Shown: positions 51,137 through 59,519, counted from the stretch's first letter. The stretch: DNA of 64,000 bases from Variovorax paradoxus B4 (GCF_000463015.1 NC_022234.1:868001-932000), one strand, 5' to 3'. Numbers and translations: made by a program. Notes: a model not told the origin generated them from the sequence alone.

Positions 51137-51937
51137 GTGCGTCTTCGCCGACTGTGCGGCGCCGTGGCGCTCGCCGTGGCGCTGGGCGCGTCGCACGCAG
51201 CGCCACCCACGCCACCCCCCGCGGCTGCGCAAATGGTGCGCGTCCAGCCATCCGCCGGCCAGGTGCCGGCCAACCTGCTGCGCCTGTCCATCGAGTTCGC
51301 GGCGCGGATCGAAGGCCCCGTGCTGCCGAGGCTCGCGCTGCTGCGCCCCGACGGAAAGCCGCTCGCGCAACCGTTTCTCGCGCAGGAACTCTGGTCGCCC
51401 AACGGCCGGATCCTGACCGTGCTGATGCATCCAGGCCGCGTCAAGACCGGCCTGAACGCGCGTGAGGTCCTGGGGCCGATCCTGGTCGACGGAGACGATG
51501 TGACCTTGACGCTGGACGGCCATCCCATCCAGCACTGGCGCGTCGGACCCGCGGACGCGAGCGGTCCGGCGGTGTCGGCATGGCGCCTGTCGTCCGTGCG
51601 CGCCGCGTCGAGGCAAGCGCTGGTCGTGACGCTGGACGACGCCATCGATGGCCGGGAAGCCGACTACATCGCGATCGCGGACCCGCGCGGCCGGCGCGTG
51701 AGTGGTCAAGCCCTGCTGAAAGACGGCGAGCGCACCTGGGCGTTCACGCCGCACGCCCCATGGCGCGCAGGCGAATACCGGCTCATCGCGCGCGGCACCC
51801 TCGAAGACTCGGCCGGCAATCGCCTTGGCGGGCGCTTCGAAACGCCCGCAGATGCACCGGCGGCTGCGCCCGCCGATGCCGCGCTTGCATTCACCGTGGG
51901 CCCGGCCCCGTCATCGGCCAGCGCGCATCGCCCCTGA
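51137..51937 (+). CDS. Exported Ig-like-domain protein of unknown function
   Basis: A 266-aa secreted protein with a signal peptide (cleavage near SHA-APP, residue 21). The N- and C-terminal halves each resemble bacterial Ig-like folds: APHAPW-RAGEYRLIARGTLEDSAGNRLGGRF reads like the C-terminal strand region of a Big-5-type domain. A GTG start at 51137 lies four bases after the preceding stop, so it is translated with the propeller-like protein and probably works with it outside the cytoplasm. Confidence 0.7.
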   Translation: MRLRRLCGAVALAVALGASHAAPPTPPPAAAQMVRVQPSAGQVPANLLRLSIEFAARIEGPVLPRLALLRPDGKPLAQPFLAQELWSPNGRILTVLMHPGRVKTGLNAREVLGPILVDGDDVTLTLDGHPIQHWRVGPADASGPAVSAWRLSSVRAASRQALVVTLDDAIDGREADYIAIADPRGRRVSGQALLKDGERTWAFTPHAPWRAGEYRLIARGTLEDSAGNRLGGRFETPADAPAAAPADAALAFTVGPAPSSASAHRP

Positions 51938-52005
51938 ACCTCTGAGCCTTTCATGCATTCGACGCCGCCGCGAGGCCCTTGCCGCTCGATGCATCCGCAA
52001 ATCAA

Positions 52006-52611
52006 ATGTCCGATCGAACTTTCCGCTTCAACCTCCGGCTGCCGCAACTCCGCCGCCGGCGACATGGCGCGGCAATGGTCCTTCTCGGCATCGTCGCCTG
52101 CATCTCGCAGGTGGCGCGCGCCGACACGCCGTTGCACCCCCCCTCTTCCCTCTTCACTCAGTTCGGCTCGGCGCACGGAACCCGCACGCTGACCGCGGGA
52201 CTGACCTGGGACCTGCCTTACCGTTGGCAACTGGGCCCAGGCGAGCTGAGCAGCTATCTGGAAGCCTCCTACGCGTACTGGCAGATCCAGTCGATGGACC
52301 GGGTGGGGCTTTCGCACCTGTCGCAGCTCGCGTTGATTCCAGTGTTGCGCTATCGCCCCGCGGATGGGGCGTCGCCGTGGTTTTTTGAAACCGGGCTGGG
52401 GGTGACTGCCACCTCGTCGGTCTACAGGACCCGGCAGAAGAGCTTTTCGACGAGCTTCAACTTCGGCACCCACCTGGCGGTCGGCCGCAACTTCGGTGCG
52501 CAACGCCAGCACGAGATCGCGTTGCGCCTCGAGCATTTTTCGAATGCGGGCATCAAGCACCCGAACCCCGGCGAGAATTTCGTCCAGATCCGATACGCAC
52601 GCAGGTTCTAG
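52006..52611 (+). CDS. Lipid A deacylase, PagL-like acyloxyacyl hydrolase
   Basis: A 201-aa outer-membrane beta-barrel protein. A signal or anchor segment (about 22-39) is followed by alternating amphipathic strands (SSYLEASYAYWQI, FFETGLGVTATSS, FNFGTHLAVGRNFG). The C-terminal RLEHFSNAGIKHPNPGEN motif contains the catalytic pair H177 and S179 and a nearby acidic residue (E190). PagL removes an acyl chain from lipid A. The start is uncertain: the ATG at 52006 is chosen, but the N-terminus before residue 23 is unusually basic. The stop overlaps the convergent AraC gene by 3 bp. Confidence 0.83.
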   Translation: MSDRTFRFNLRLPQLRRRRHGAAMVLLGIVACISQVARADTPLHPPSSLFTQFGSAHGTRTLTAGLTWDLPYRWQLGPGELSSYLEASYAYWQIQSMDRVGLSHLSQLALIPVLRYRPADGASPWFFETGLGVTATSSVYRTRQKSFSTSFNFGTHLAVGRNFGAQRQHEIALRLEHFSNAGIKHPNPGENFVQIRYARRF

Positions 52612-53420
52612 CGGCGCCGCGCAAGATAACGCGCGGGCGGCTGGCCCATGGCTTTCCTGAACATGGCGATGAAGGCACTCACCGAGTCATAGCCCAGGTC
52701 ATGGGCCACCTGCTGCACCGGGAGGCCGGACGTCAACGACTGCAGCGCCACGATCAGGCGCAGGCGCTGGCTCCAGCGGCCGAAGGACATGCCCATTTCG
52801 AGCTGCACGAGGCGGGTCAGGGTCCGCTCGCTCATGGCCAGGCGCGAGGCCCACTGCGCTGCGGTGGTGCGGTCCGCCGGATCGCGCATCAGCGCATCGA
52901 TCAGGCGGCGCAGGCGCGGCTCGTCCGACACCGGAAGGTGCATGGCCTCGGTTGGCATGCGCACCAGTTGGTCCAGCAGCACGGCATGCAGCCGCAGCGC
53001 CTGCGGCTCGCGCTGCGCGCCTTCTGGCAAGGCGGCCAGGTGAAGAATGAGCTCGCGCAGCAAGGGGCTGATGCTCAACGCACAGCAGGTCTTCGGCATG
53101 GCTGCGGCGGCGTCTTCCACAAAAAGAAAGCAGACATTCCCGTCCGCCGAGACACGGAGGCTGTGGGGCACGCCTCCGGGAATCCAGAAGCCGCCGTGCA
53201 GCGGCGCCATCCACAGCGCACCCGGCACTTCACACGTCACCGTGCCGCGCAACACCATTGCCAGCTGCCCCTGCGGATGCTGATGCACCGGCAATTCCTC
53301 CGTGAACGCCTGGGTGCGGATCCGCACGGCGGCCACGCGGGCCTTCATCTTGTCAAACTCGAAAGTCCAGGGGTCTTGGCGGCGCATGCCCCACGGTTCA
53401 TCTTGACCGGATTTGCTCAT
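52608..53420 (-). CDS. AraC-family transcriptional regulator
   Basis: A 270-aa regulator with an N-terminal cupin-like sensing domain (LPVHQHPQGQLAMVL, GGFWIPGGVPHSLRV) and a C-terminal double helix-turn-helix (WASRLAMSERTLTRLVQLE, VQQVAHDLGYDSVSAFIAMFRKAMGQPPARYL). It is divergent from the MFS exporter gene and presumably regulates it. The start at 53420 leaves 80 bp for a shared promoter region. An ATG at 53486 has a GGAGGT ribosome-like site and would add 22 residues but leave only 14 bp between the genes. Confidence 0.9.
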   Translation of the reverse strand: MSKSGQDEPWGMRRQDPWTFEFDKMKARVAAVRIRTQAFTEELPVHQHPQGQLAMVLRGTVTCEVPGALWMAPLHGGFWIPGGVPHSLRVSADGNVCFLFVEDAAAAMPKTCCALSISPLLRELILHLAALPEGAQREPQALRLHAVLLDQLVRMPTEAMHLPVSDEPRLRRLIDALMRDPADRTTAAQWASRLAMSERTLTRLVQLEMGMSFGRWSQRLRLIVALQSLTSGLPVQQVAHDLGYDSVSAFIAMFRKAMGQPPARYLARRR

Positions 53421-53500
53421 ATTCAGTCGGCCCGCAGGCATTCGAATCCGCGCATCGTCAGTAGATTCATCGGTGGCATCCCGCATTACTTCGGACCTCC

Positions 53501-54691
53501 ATGCATTCCTCGCAAACGGTAGATTCTTCGCCCCGCGCCGCGATTCTCATCGCCGGCATCCTGCTCATCGCGGCCAGTCTGCGGGCACCGATCACCATGC
53601 TCGGGCCTTTGCTCGAACCCGTGCGCGAAAGCTTTGCACTCAACGCCTCGCAGGCCGGCCTATTGACCACCCTGCCACTCCTCGCGTTCGCCCTGGTGTC
53701 GCCGCTTGCCGCGCCCCTGGCGCACCGGTTCGGCCTGGAGCGCGCGCTCTTCGCGTCGCTGGCCCTGCTGGTCGCCGGCATCGCCGTACGCTCGGCCGGC
53801 ACCGTGTCGATGCTCTATGCGGGAACCTGCGTGATCGGCGGTGCGATCGCCATCGCCAACGTCCTGCTGCCCAGCTTGCTCAAAAGGGACTTTCCTCATC
53901 ATGTGGCGAAGCTCACGGCCTGCTATGCCCTCGCGATGATCGCCGCCGCAGGCATCGCGTCGGCCGTGGCCGTGCCGCTGGACCATGCGCTGGGCGCCGG
54001 GTGGCCCGCCTCGCTGGGCACCGTGGCCGTGCTGCCGCTGGTTGCCGCGTTGCTGTGGCTGCCGCAACTGCGCTTTCGCACCGTCTCGGCGCCGGGCCCC
54101 GCCACCGGTACACGGGCGTCATCGGTGTGGAAGGCCTCGCTGGCCTGGCAGGTGGCGGGGTATCTGGGCCTCACCTGCTTCATCTACTTCGCGGCGATTG
54201 CATGGCTGCCTTCGATCCTCCAGGAGGCCGGCTTCTCGAGCGCGCGTGCCGGCACGCTGCATGGGTGGATGCAGCTGGCGGGGGCCGTGCCCGCGCTGCT
54301 GCTCATGCCGCTCCTGCACCGCATGCCCGACCAGCGCTGGATCGCCTTCGCATCGCCCGCACTGAGTGCCTGTGGCCTGGCGGGCCTGCTGGCCCTGCCC
54401 GCATTGACACCGCTGTGGATCTTCGCCTTCGGCATGGGGATGGGATCGGCGTTGATCCTGAGCCTGGCCTTCGTCGGACTGCGCGCCGGCAGCCAGCAGA
54501 TCGCCGCGTCGCTCTCAGGCATGTCGCAATGCATCGGCTACCTGCTGGCGGGCGTTGGTCCGACGCTGGTCGGCTTCCTGCACGAAGCCGCGGGCAACTG
54601 GACGATGCCGCTGGCCGCCTGCCTGGTGCTGTGCCTGGCGATGTGCGTGCTGGGGCTGTCGGTGGGCCGGTCCGCGCACATCGGCCAGTGA
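53501..54691 (+). CDS. MFS transporter, CynX/NimT type
   Basis: A 396-aa twelve-helix major facilitator. The opening AAILIAGILLIAASLRAPITMLGPLLEPV and SPLAAPLAHRFGLERAL loop match the CynX/NimT (cyanate and nitroimidazole-related) subfamily, and the second half repeats the pattern (SLSGMSQCIGYLLAGVGPTLVGFLHE). The divergent AraC gene is its probable regulator. The substrate is unknown. Confidence 0.9.
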   Translation: MHSSQTVDSSPRAAILIAGILLIAASLRAPITMLGPLLEPVRESFALNASQAGLLTTLPLLAFALVSPLAAPLAHRFGLERALFASLALLVAGIAVRSAGTVSMLYAGTCVIGGAIAIANVLLPSLLKRDFPHHVAKLTACYALAMIAAAGIASAVAVPLDHALGAGWPASLGTVAVLPLVAALLWLPQLRFRTVSAPGPATGTRASSVWKASLAWQVAGYLGLTCFIYFAAIAWLPSILQEAGFSSARAGTLHGWMQLAGAVPALLLMPLLHRMPDQRWIAFASPALSACGLAGLLALPALTPLWIFAFGMGMGSALILSLAFVGLRAGSQQIAASLSGMSQCIGYLLAGVGPTLVGFLHEAAGNWTMPLAACLVLCLAMCVLGLSVGRSAHIGQ

Positions 54692-54773
54692 ATGGCACAG
54701 GCCGCCGACGTCGTTGTCGGATTCGCCATGTTCGGTCGATGGCATGTGTGCTCCGGGGTCGGGTTCACCGGGG

Positions 54774-54844
54774 ATCGTAGGAGCGCTCCGCCGGCAGCGG
54801 TAGGTGCGGAGGAGTGACCGCGGTGTTGCCCCGCGCGCACCAAT
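54774..54844 (-). promoter_or_regulatory. Shared 71-bp promoter element, copy 9 (orphan)
   Basis: Minus strand: ATTGGTGC from 54844, CAACACCGCG from 54828, CTACCG at 54803-54798 and CTACGAT at 54780-54774. It fires leftwards into the 3' end of the plus-strand MFS gene. The only candidate start is an ATG at 54745 with GGAG five bases upstream, whose frame runs antisense into the MFS gene. Confidence 0.72.
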
Positions 54845-54866
54845 GCATCGATGCGCCGACACCGCG

Positions 54867-54937
54867 ATTGGTGCGCCCGCGGCAACACGGTGCGCCCCGG
54901 CGCATGCCTACCGCCGCTGCGCACGCCTGCCTAGCAT
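54867..54937 (+). promoter_or_regulatory. Shared 71-bp promoter element, copy 10
   Basis: ATTGGTGC at 54867, CAACACGGTG at 54883, CTACCG at 54908-54913 and CTAGCAT at 54931-54937. It is back to back with copy 9, the two first blocks being 22 nt apart, and drives the GST gene at 54965 with a leader of about 21 nt. Confidence 0.78.
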
Positions 54938-54964
54938 CGTCGCATCCATCTAACGGGATCTCTC

Positions 54965-55582
54965 ATGAAGCTCTATCACATGCCCGGCGCCTGCTCCCTC
55001 GCCGACCTGATCGTTCTCCAGTGGATCGGCGCAGACCACGAGCCGGTGCGCATGAGCCTGGAGAGCATCAAGTCGCCCGACTACCCTGCCATCAACCCGG
55101 GCGGGACGGTGCCGCTGCTGGCACACGGCGACCTCTCGCTCACCGAGAACGTCGCCATCCTCGGTTACCTGGCCGACCTGTACCCCGAAGCGCGCCTGCT
55201 GGGCGACGGCTCGCCGCGCGCCCGCGCCGAGGTCATGCGCTGGCTGGGCTTTCTCAACTCGGACGTGCACAAGGCGTTCAAGCCGATCTTCACGCCGCAG
55301 CGCTTCCTGAAAGACGCGGCGATGGCGCCCGTGCTGGCCGACAACGCGCGCGGCCATGTGCGCGAATACCTCGCGCGGCTGGACGGCCGACTCGAAGGGC
55401 GCGACTGGCTGACCGGCGAGCGGTCCATCGCGGACCCGTACCTGTTCGTGCTCTCGCGCTGGTCGGCGGCCAAGAAGATCGACATGCAGGGCCTGGACAA
55501 CCTCGCGCGCTTCGCCCGGATGATGGACGGCGACGCCGGCGTGCAAGCCGCGCTGGGCGTCGAGCGCAGCATGCCGCAGTGA
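54965..55582 (+). CDS. Glutathione S-transferase
   Basis: A 205-aa GST of the beta class (KLYHMPGACSLADLIVLQWIG; GGTVPLLAHGDLSLTENVAILGYLADLYP; GRDWLTGERSIADPYLFVL). The cysteine after PGA (C10) is the beta-class catalytic position. It is paralogous over its whole length to the first 205 residues of the protein at 58608. It follows promoter element copy 10 and opens a cluster with OsmC and hydrolase genes. Confidence 0.92.
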   Translation: MKLYHMPGACSLADLIVLQWIGADHEPVRMSLESIKSPDYPAINPGGTVPLLAHGDLSLTENVAILGYLADLYPEARLLGDGSPRARAEVMRWLGFLNSDVHKAFKPIFTPQRFLKDAAMAPVLADNARGHVREYLARLDGRLEGRDWLTGERSIADPYLFVLSRWSAAKKIDMQGLDNLARFARMMDGDAGVQAALGVERSMPQ

Positions 55583-55595
55583 GCCGGGGTACGCC

Positions 55596-55955
55596 GTGAG
55601 ACTATCGCTGGCATCTTCCCTTGGAGCCACCCAACCGGGCTGCGCCACGTCGAGCGCACTCGCCCGCTGGTACGCCGAGCAGCCCGCCGTGCGGCGCCTG
55701 TGGGCGATCCGCGCGACCGACGATCCCATGCTGCGCGTCATCGTGTTGCTGGAACCCTCGCCAGACGGTGACGAGATCAGCCCCGCCTGGATGGCACATG
55801 GCAGCCGATGGGCGCGCGACCTGCGCGAGCGGCTGGCGGGCGCCGTGCAACTGGAGCGCATCGACGGGCCGCTGCCCGAAGAGTTCGAGATCGACGGCGA
55901 AGGCGCCGTTCTCTCGGCGCTGTGCTGGCGCGACCCGACCGCGCTCGAAGCCTGA
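55596..55955 (+). CDS. Hypothetical protein
   Basis: A 119-aa protein with a GTG start 13 bp after the GST. Sequence such as [38 protein letters not shown] and [43 protein letters not shown] looks like a folded soluble domain, but I recognise no family. There is no signal peptide or metal motif. It is probably co-transcribed with the GST. Confidence 0.6.
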   Translation: MRLSLASSLGATQPGCATSSALARWYAEQPAVRRLWAIRATDDPMLRVIVLLEPSPDGDEISPAWMAHGSRWARDLRERLAGAVQLERIDGPLPEEFEIDGEGAVLSALCWRDPTALEA

Positions 55956-55998
55956 GCGCACCCATCGATCTTTTTCCCTCACCCCCCGGACCCTCACC

Positions 55999-56211
55999 AT
56001 GAGCAAAGTTCTCGTTCTCTACTACAGCATGTACGGCCATCTCGAAACGATGGCCCGCGCGATCGCCGAAGGTGCGCGATCGGTCGATGGCTGCGAAGTG
56101 GCCCTCAAGCGCGTGCCCGGGACCATGCCGCCCGACGCGTTCCGCCAGGCCGGCGGCAAGGCCGATCAGGCGGCGCCCATTGCCGCGGCGGCGGCACGCC
56201 TGGCGCGCTGA
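55999..56211 (+). pseudogene. wrbA: Truncated wrbA fragment (quinone reductase)
   Basis: A 70-codon reading frame matches only the start of Wrb[24 protein letters not shown], the FMN phosphate loop and the [21 protein letters not shown] segment. It then ends in an Ala-rich tail and a stop where the FGTPTRFG region should follow. About two thirds of the protein is missing, and an OsmC gene begins 30 bp later. The most likely cause is a deletion; a functional short peptide is unlikely. It is more similar to classical WrbA than the intact copy at 46864. Confidence 0.8.
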
Positions 56212-56241
56212 GCCCCGCTGGCCCAAGAAAGAGGTTCGAAC

Positions 56242-56628
56242 TTGGCCCAAGGCACCGCGCGCATCGGACGCGACCACTACCGCACGCAGGTCGACCTCGC
56301 CAGCGGCCACACGCTCATCTCGGACGAGCCCTCCGTCCTCGGCGGCGAAGGCGCAGGGTCCACGCCCTACGAACTGGTGATTGCCGGCCTGGGGGCCTGC
56401 ACTGCCATCACGCTGCGCATGTATGCGGACCTCAAAAGCTGGCCCCTCGAATCGGTGCAGGTCGACCTCCATCTTTCCCGGGAAGACAACGCGATGGTGA
56501 TCGAAAGATCGCTGCGCATCTTCGGCCTGGACGACGCCCAGAGGGCGCGCCTGGCCGAGATCGCCGAGCGAACCCCGGTGACCCTGACGCTCAAGGCAGG
56601 CATCCCGATCCGTACGCATCTGCTTTAG
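56242..56628 (+). CDS. OsmC-family protein lacking the second redox cysteine
   Basis: A 128-aa OsmC/Ohr-fold protein. The first cysteine is present (C53 in GLGACTAITLR), but the second, normally in a CPV motif, is threonine (T111 in RTPVT). Such a protein cannot use the usual two-cysteine peroxidase cycle. A TTG start at 56242 has GAGG about seven bases upstream. It lies 17 bp before a gene whose product contains a complete second OsmC domain. Confidence 0.82.
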   Translation: MAQGTARIGRDHYRTQVDLASGHTLISDEPSVLGGEGAGSTPYELVIAGLGACTAITLRMYADLKSWPLESVQVDLHLSREDNAMVIERSLRIFGLDDAQRARLAEIAERTPVTLTLKAGIPIRTHLL

Positions 56629-56645
56629 ACACAGGAACTCGCCCC

Positions 56646-57839
56646 GTGCCCACTCGCTCCTTCGAATTTCTCAACCCGAACGGACACCGCCTGTCGGGCA
56701 GACTCGAAATGCCGGAGGGCATCCAGCGGGGTTGGGCGCTGTTCGCGCACTGCTTCACCTGCGGCAAGAACAACCTCGCGGCCGTGCGCATCGCGCGGGC
56801 GTTGGCCAGCGTGGGGATCGGGGTGCTGCGCTTCGACTTCACCGGGCTGGGCGACAGCGAGGGGAGTTTTGCCGAGGCGAGCTTCTCGCTGAACGTGCAG
56901 GACCTGGTGTCGGCCGCCAACGCCATGGAGGCGGCCGGCATGCCGCCCCGCCTGCTCATCGGTCACAGCCTCGGCGGCTCGGCCATCCTCGCCGCGGCCG
57001 GCCGCATTCCGAGCGCGCACGCCGTCGCGACCATTGCCGCGCCGTTCGATGTGGCGCAGGTGCTGCACCTGCTGGACCCCGCGGCTCTTGCGCGCCTCCA
57101 AACCGAGGGACAGGCGCTGGTCCAGGTGGTTGGCCGGCCCATGGCCGTCGGCAAGGCCTTCATGGACGACCTGCGCACGCACGACCCGGGGGCGCGCATC
57201 GCGGCCCTGCGCCGGCCGCTGCTGCTGCTGCACGCGCCGCAGGACCGGACGGTCGACATCGAGAACGCCACGCGCATCTTTCTGGCGGCGAGGCATCCCA
57301 AGAGCTTCGTCTCGCTCGATGATGCGGACCACCTGCTGTCGAAGCGCGAAGACGCCGAACAGGTCGCGCACCTCATCGCGACCTGGGCGGCCCGCTACCT
57401 GCCCGAGCCCCCCGCCGGCCACCCGGTCGCGGCGGATGCCGAGGCAGAAGAAACGGGGCTGGGCAAATTCCAGCTCGCGCTGCGCTCGGGCGGCTCGCGC
57501 TGGCTCGCGGATGAACCCGAGACGGTGGGCGGGCTCGGCTCGGGTCCGACACCCTACAACCTGCTGTCGTCCGCGCTCGCTGCCTGCACGACCATGACGC
57601 TGCGCCACCACGCCGACAGCAAGGGTTGGCCGGTCACGCGCATCCGCACCGCGGTCAACCACCGCAAGGACAAGGCGACTTCCCCGCCCGACGTCTTCAG
57701 CCGGCGGGTGTCGATCGACGGCGCCATCACCGAGGCGCAACGCACACAGCTGCTCGAGATGGCGCAGCGATGCCCCGTTCACCGCACGCTCGAAGGCGGA
57801 GCGCGCTTCGAGCCCGTGGAAGGCGAGTCACCGGCCTGA
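56646..57839 (+). CDS. Bifunctional alpha/beta hydrolase - OsmC fusion protein
   Basis: A 397-aa two-domain protein. The N-terminal alpha/beta hydrolase (about 1-255) has S108 in GHSLGGSA, FAHCFTCGKNNLAA as the oxyanion region, and an Asp/His pair in APQDRTVD and DADHLL. The C-terminal OsmC domain (about 270-397) has both redox cysteines, in LAACTTMTL and RCPVHRTL. This fusion is a known family annotated as hydrolase/OsmC. A GTG start at 56646 follows the single-domain OsmC gene. The combination suggests that an ester-linked or organic hydroperoxide is hydrolysed and reduced in turn. Confidence 0.9.
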   Translation: MPTRSFEFLNPNGHRLSGRLEMPEGIQRGWALFAHCFTCGKNNLAAVRIARALASVGIGVLRFDFTGLGDSEGSFAEASFSLNVQDLVSAANAMEAAGMPPRLLIGHSLGGSAILAAAGRIPSAHAVATIAAPFDVAQVLHLLDPAALARLQTEGQALVQVVGRPMAVGKAFMDDLRTHDPGARIAALRRPLLLLHAPQDRTVDIENATRIFLAARHPKSFVSLDDADHLLSKREDAEQVAHLIATWAARYLPEPPAGHPVAADAEAEETGLGKFQLALRSGGSRWLADEPETVGGLGSGPTPYNLLSSALAACTTMTLRHHADSKGWPVTRIRTAVNHRKDKATSPPDVFSRRVSIDGAITEAQRTQLLEMAQRCPVHRTLEGGARFEPVEGESPA

Positions 57840-57864
57840 GCGCGGGCCGCACAGCCAACGTGCG

Positions 57865-57935
57865 ATTGGTGCCTCGCGGACAACACCGTGATCCGTCGCA
57901 CAGGTCTACCGCGCCGTGCCACCCGATCCTACGAT
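57865..57935 (+). promoter_or_regulatory. Shared 71-bp promoter element, copy 11
   Basis: ATTGGTGC at 57865, CAACACCGTG at 57881, CTACCG at 57906-57911 and CTACGAT at 57929-57935, matching the consensus almost perfectly. The leader to the cupin gene at 57965 would be about 23 nt. Confidence 0.8.
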
Positions 57936-57964
57936 TCATCCATCGCATCAAAGAAGGCAAGACC

Positions 57965-58384
57965 ATGATCAAGATTGCAAGAAGCATCGGGCTGACACTG
58001 CTGTTCGCCGCAGGCGCATCGACGGCACAACACGCCGCCTCGCACGGCACGCCCAAGGACGCCAAGGTGACGCCGCTGATGACCCAGGAGATGAAGGACA
58101 TCCCCGGCAAGGAAGTGCTGATGATCACGGTGGACTACCCGCCGGGCGCCGTCGATCCGGTGCATCGTCACGACGCCCACAGCTACGTCTACGTGCTCGA
58201 AGGCTCGATCGTGATGGGCGTGAAGGGCGGCAAGGAAGTGACGCTGAAGGCCGGCGACACCTTCTACGAAGGCCCCGACGACATCCACACCGTCGGCCGC
58301 AACGCGAGCAAGACCAAACCCGCGAAGTTCGTCGTCATGCTCGTGAAGAACAGGGGTGCAGAGTTCTTCATTCCGGTGAAGTAG
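57965..58384 (+). CDS. Exported cupin-domain protein
   Basis: A 139-aa secreted single-domain cupin. The signal peptide is cleaved near STA-QHA (residue 21). Cupin motif 1 is PVHRHDAHSYVYVLEGSI (two His and a later Glu), and motif 2 has DTFYEGPDDIHTVGRN. A metal site is therefore likely. Such small exported cupins are often quercetinase-like or sensor proteins of unknown reaction. It is controlled by promoter element copy 11. Confidence 0.88.
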   Translation: MIKIARSIGLTLLFAAGASTAQHAASHGTPKDAKVTPLMTQEMKDIPGKEVLMITVDYPPGAVDPVHRHDAHSYVYVLEGSIVMGVKGGKEVTLKAGDTFYEGPDDIHTVGRNASKTKPAKFVVMLVKNRGAEFFIPVK

Positions 58385-58394
58385 CCCACAGTTT

Positions 58395-58555
58395 GCATTC
58401 CACCCGCCGCAACGAAGATGACGGGTGTCAGATCGCCGAGGCGGCTGTAATGAGGCGTGCACTTTCCACCCGTTCGTGCACGGGACAGACTCACGTCGGC
58501 GCGGTGTCCCCGCGTAAATCCGACCAGCAACACGGCGACGCGGCGGGTGGAAGGC
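58395..58555. repeat. Widely spaced inverted repeat around a 223-bp intergenic region
   Basis: GCATTCCACCCGCCGC (58395-58410) is matched in inverted form by GCGGCGGGTGGAAGGC (58540-58555) with one mismatch. A third partial copy, CTTTCCACCCG, starts at 58462. The arms enclose most of the gap between the cupin and the GST at 58608. No gene is supported inside. It may be a regulatory or looping site. Confidence 0.4.
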
Positions 58556-58607
58556 ATCTCTTGCTTCCTGCGACAGGAGGCCGGCACAAGTACACAGGAC
58601 CCATGCC

Positions 58608-59507
58608 ATGAAACTCTTCTACATGCCCGGTGCCAGCGCGCTGGCCGACCACACCGTGCTCGAGTGGTCCGGCCAGCCGTACGAAACGGTGCGCATGGAC
58701 CGCCGCAGCATCAAGACGCCGGAGTACCTGGCACTCAACCCGACGGGCACGGTGCCGCTGCTCGTGCATGGCGATTTCACGCTGACCGAGAACGTCGCCA
58801 TCCTCGGCTACCTCGCGGACCTGCATCCGCAGCTGCAGCTGGCGGGCGACGGTTCGCCGCGCTCGCGGGCGGAGGTGATGCGCTGGCTCGGTTTCCTGAA
58901 CTCCGATGTGCACAAGGCGTTCAGGCCGATCTTCTTTCCCGAGCGCTACCTGCCGGACGACGGCCTGGCGGCACAGCTGGCCGCCACGGCGCGCGGCCAC
59001 GTGCGCGAGTACCTCGGGCGGCTCGATTCTCAACTCGAGGGGCGCGAATGGCTCACGGGCCAGCGCTCCATTGCCGACGCGTACCACTTCGTGATGCTGC
59101 GCTGGGCGATTGGCACGAAGGTCGGCTTACATGGCTTCGAGAACCTGACGGCCTTCGTTCGCCGGATGCATGCCGACGAAGGCGTGCATGCAGCGCTCGT
59201 GATGGAGGAAGGCCTGGCGCCGCGCACCGAGCGCGCGCACAGCGCGCCCGATCAATTGATGCGCCTGAACGAACGGATACGCGACAACCTGGCCACCACG
59301 CTGAATGCCGAAGTGGTCGGGATGGTGGAATACAGCGAGGGCGACGGCGCCGAGCTCGAAGTGCGCCGCGGTCTCGTGGAGATCGAGGTCTCCCGGATGG
59401 ACACGGTGTTCAGCTGGCAAGACGAGAACTATCGCGCACAGGCGGCCATTCCGTTCCAGAACTTCTCGCGCTATGTCAGCAACGGCGCGATCCGGATCGA
59501 TCTGTAG
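58608..59507 (+). CDS. Glutathione S-transferase with novel C-terminal extension
   Basis: A 299-aa protein. Residues 1-205 form a GST paralogous to that at 54965 (KLFYMPGASALADHTVLEW; GTVPLLVHGDFTLTENVAILGYLADL; EWLTGQRSIADAYHFVM), but serine replaces the usual catalytic cysteine (PGAS). Residues about 210-299 (RERAHSAPDQLMRLNERIRDN... VEIEVSRMDTVFSWQDENYRAQAAIPFQNF) are an added domain I do not recognise. A gap of only 12 bp separates it from the ETF-quinone oxidoreductase gene, so the two are co-transcribed. Confidence 0.82.
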   Translation: MKLFYMPGASALADHTVLEWSGQPYETVRMDRRSIKTPEYLALNPTGTVPLLVHGDFTLTENVAILGYLADLHPQLQLAGDGSPRSRAEVMRWLGFLNSDVHKAFRPIFFPERYLPDDGLAAQLAATARGHVREYLGRLDSQLEGREWLTGQRSIADAYHFVMLRWAIGTKVGLHGFENLTAFVRRMHADEGVHAALVMEEGLAPRTERAHSAPDQLMRLNERIRDNLATTLNAEVVGMVEYSEGDGAELEVRRGLVEIEVSRMDTVFSWQDENYRAQAAIPFQNFSRYVSNGAIRIDL

Positions 59508-59519
59508 GCGCCGTCGCCC

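Noticed and set aside
54515..54745. A real gene of 76 codons on the minus strand after promoter copy 9
   Set aside because: Most of it is antisense to the conserved MFS coding region and its composition follows that gene. Treated as a possible remnant start or antisense RNA.
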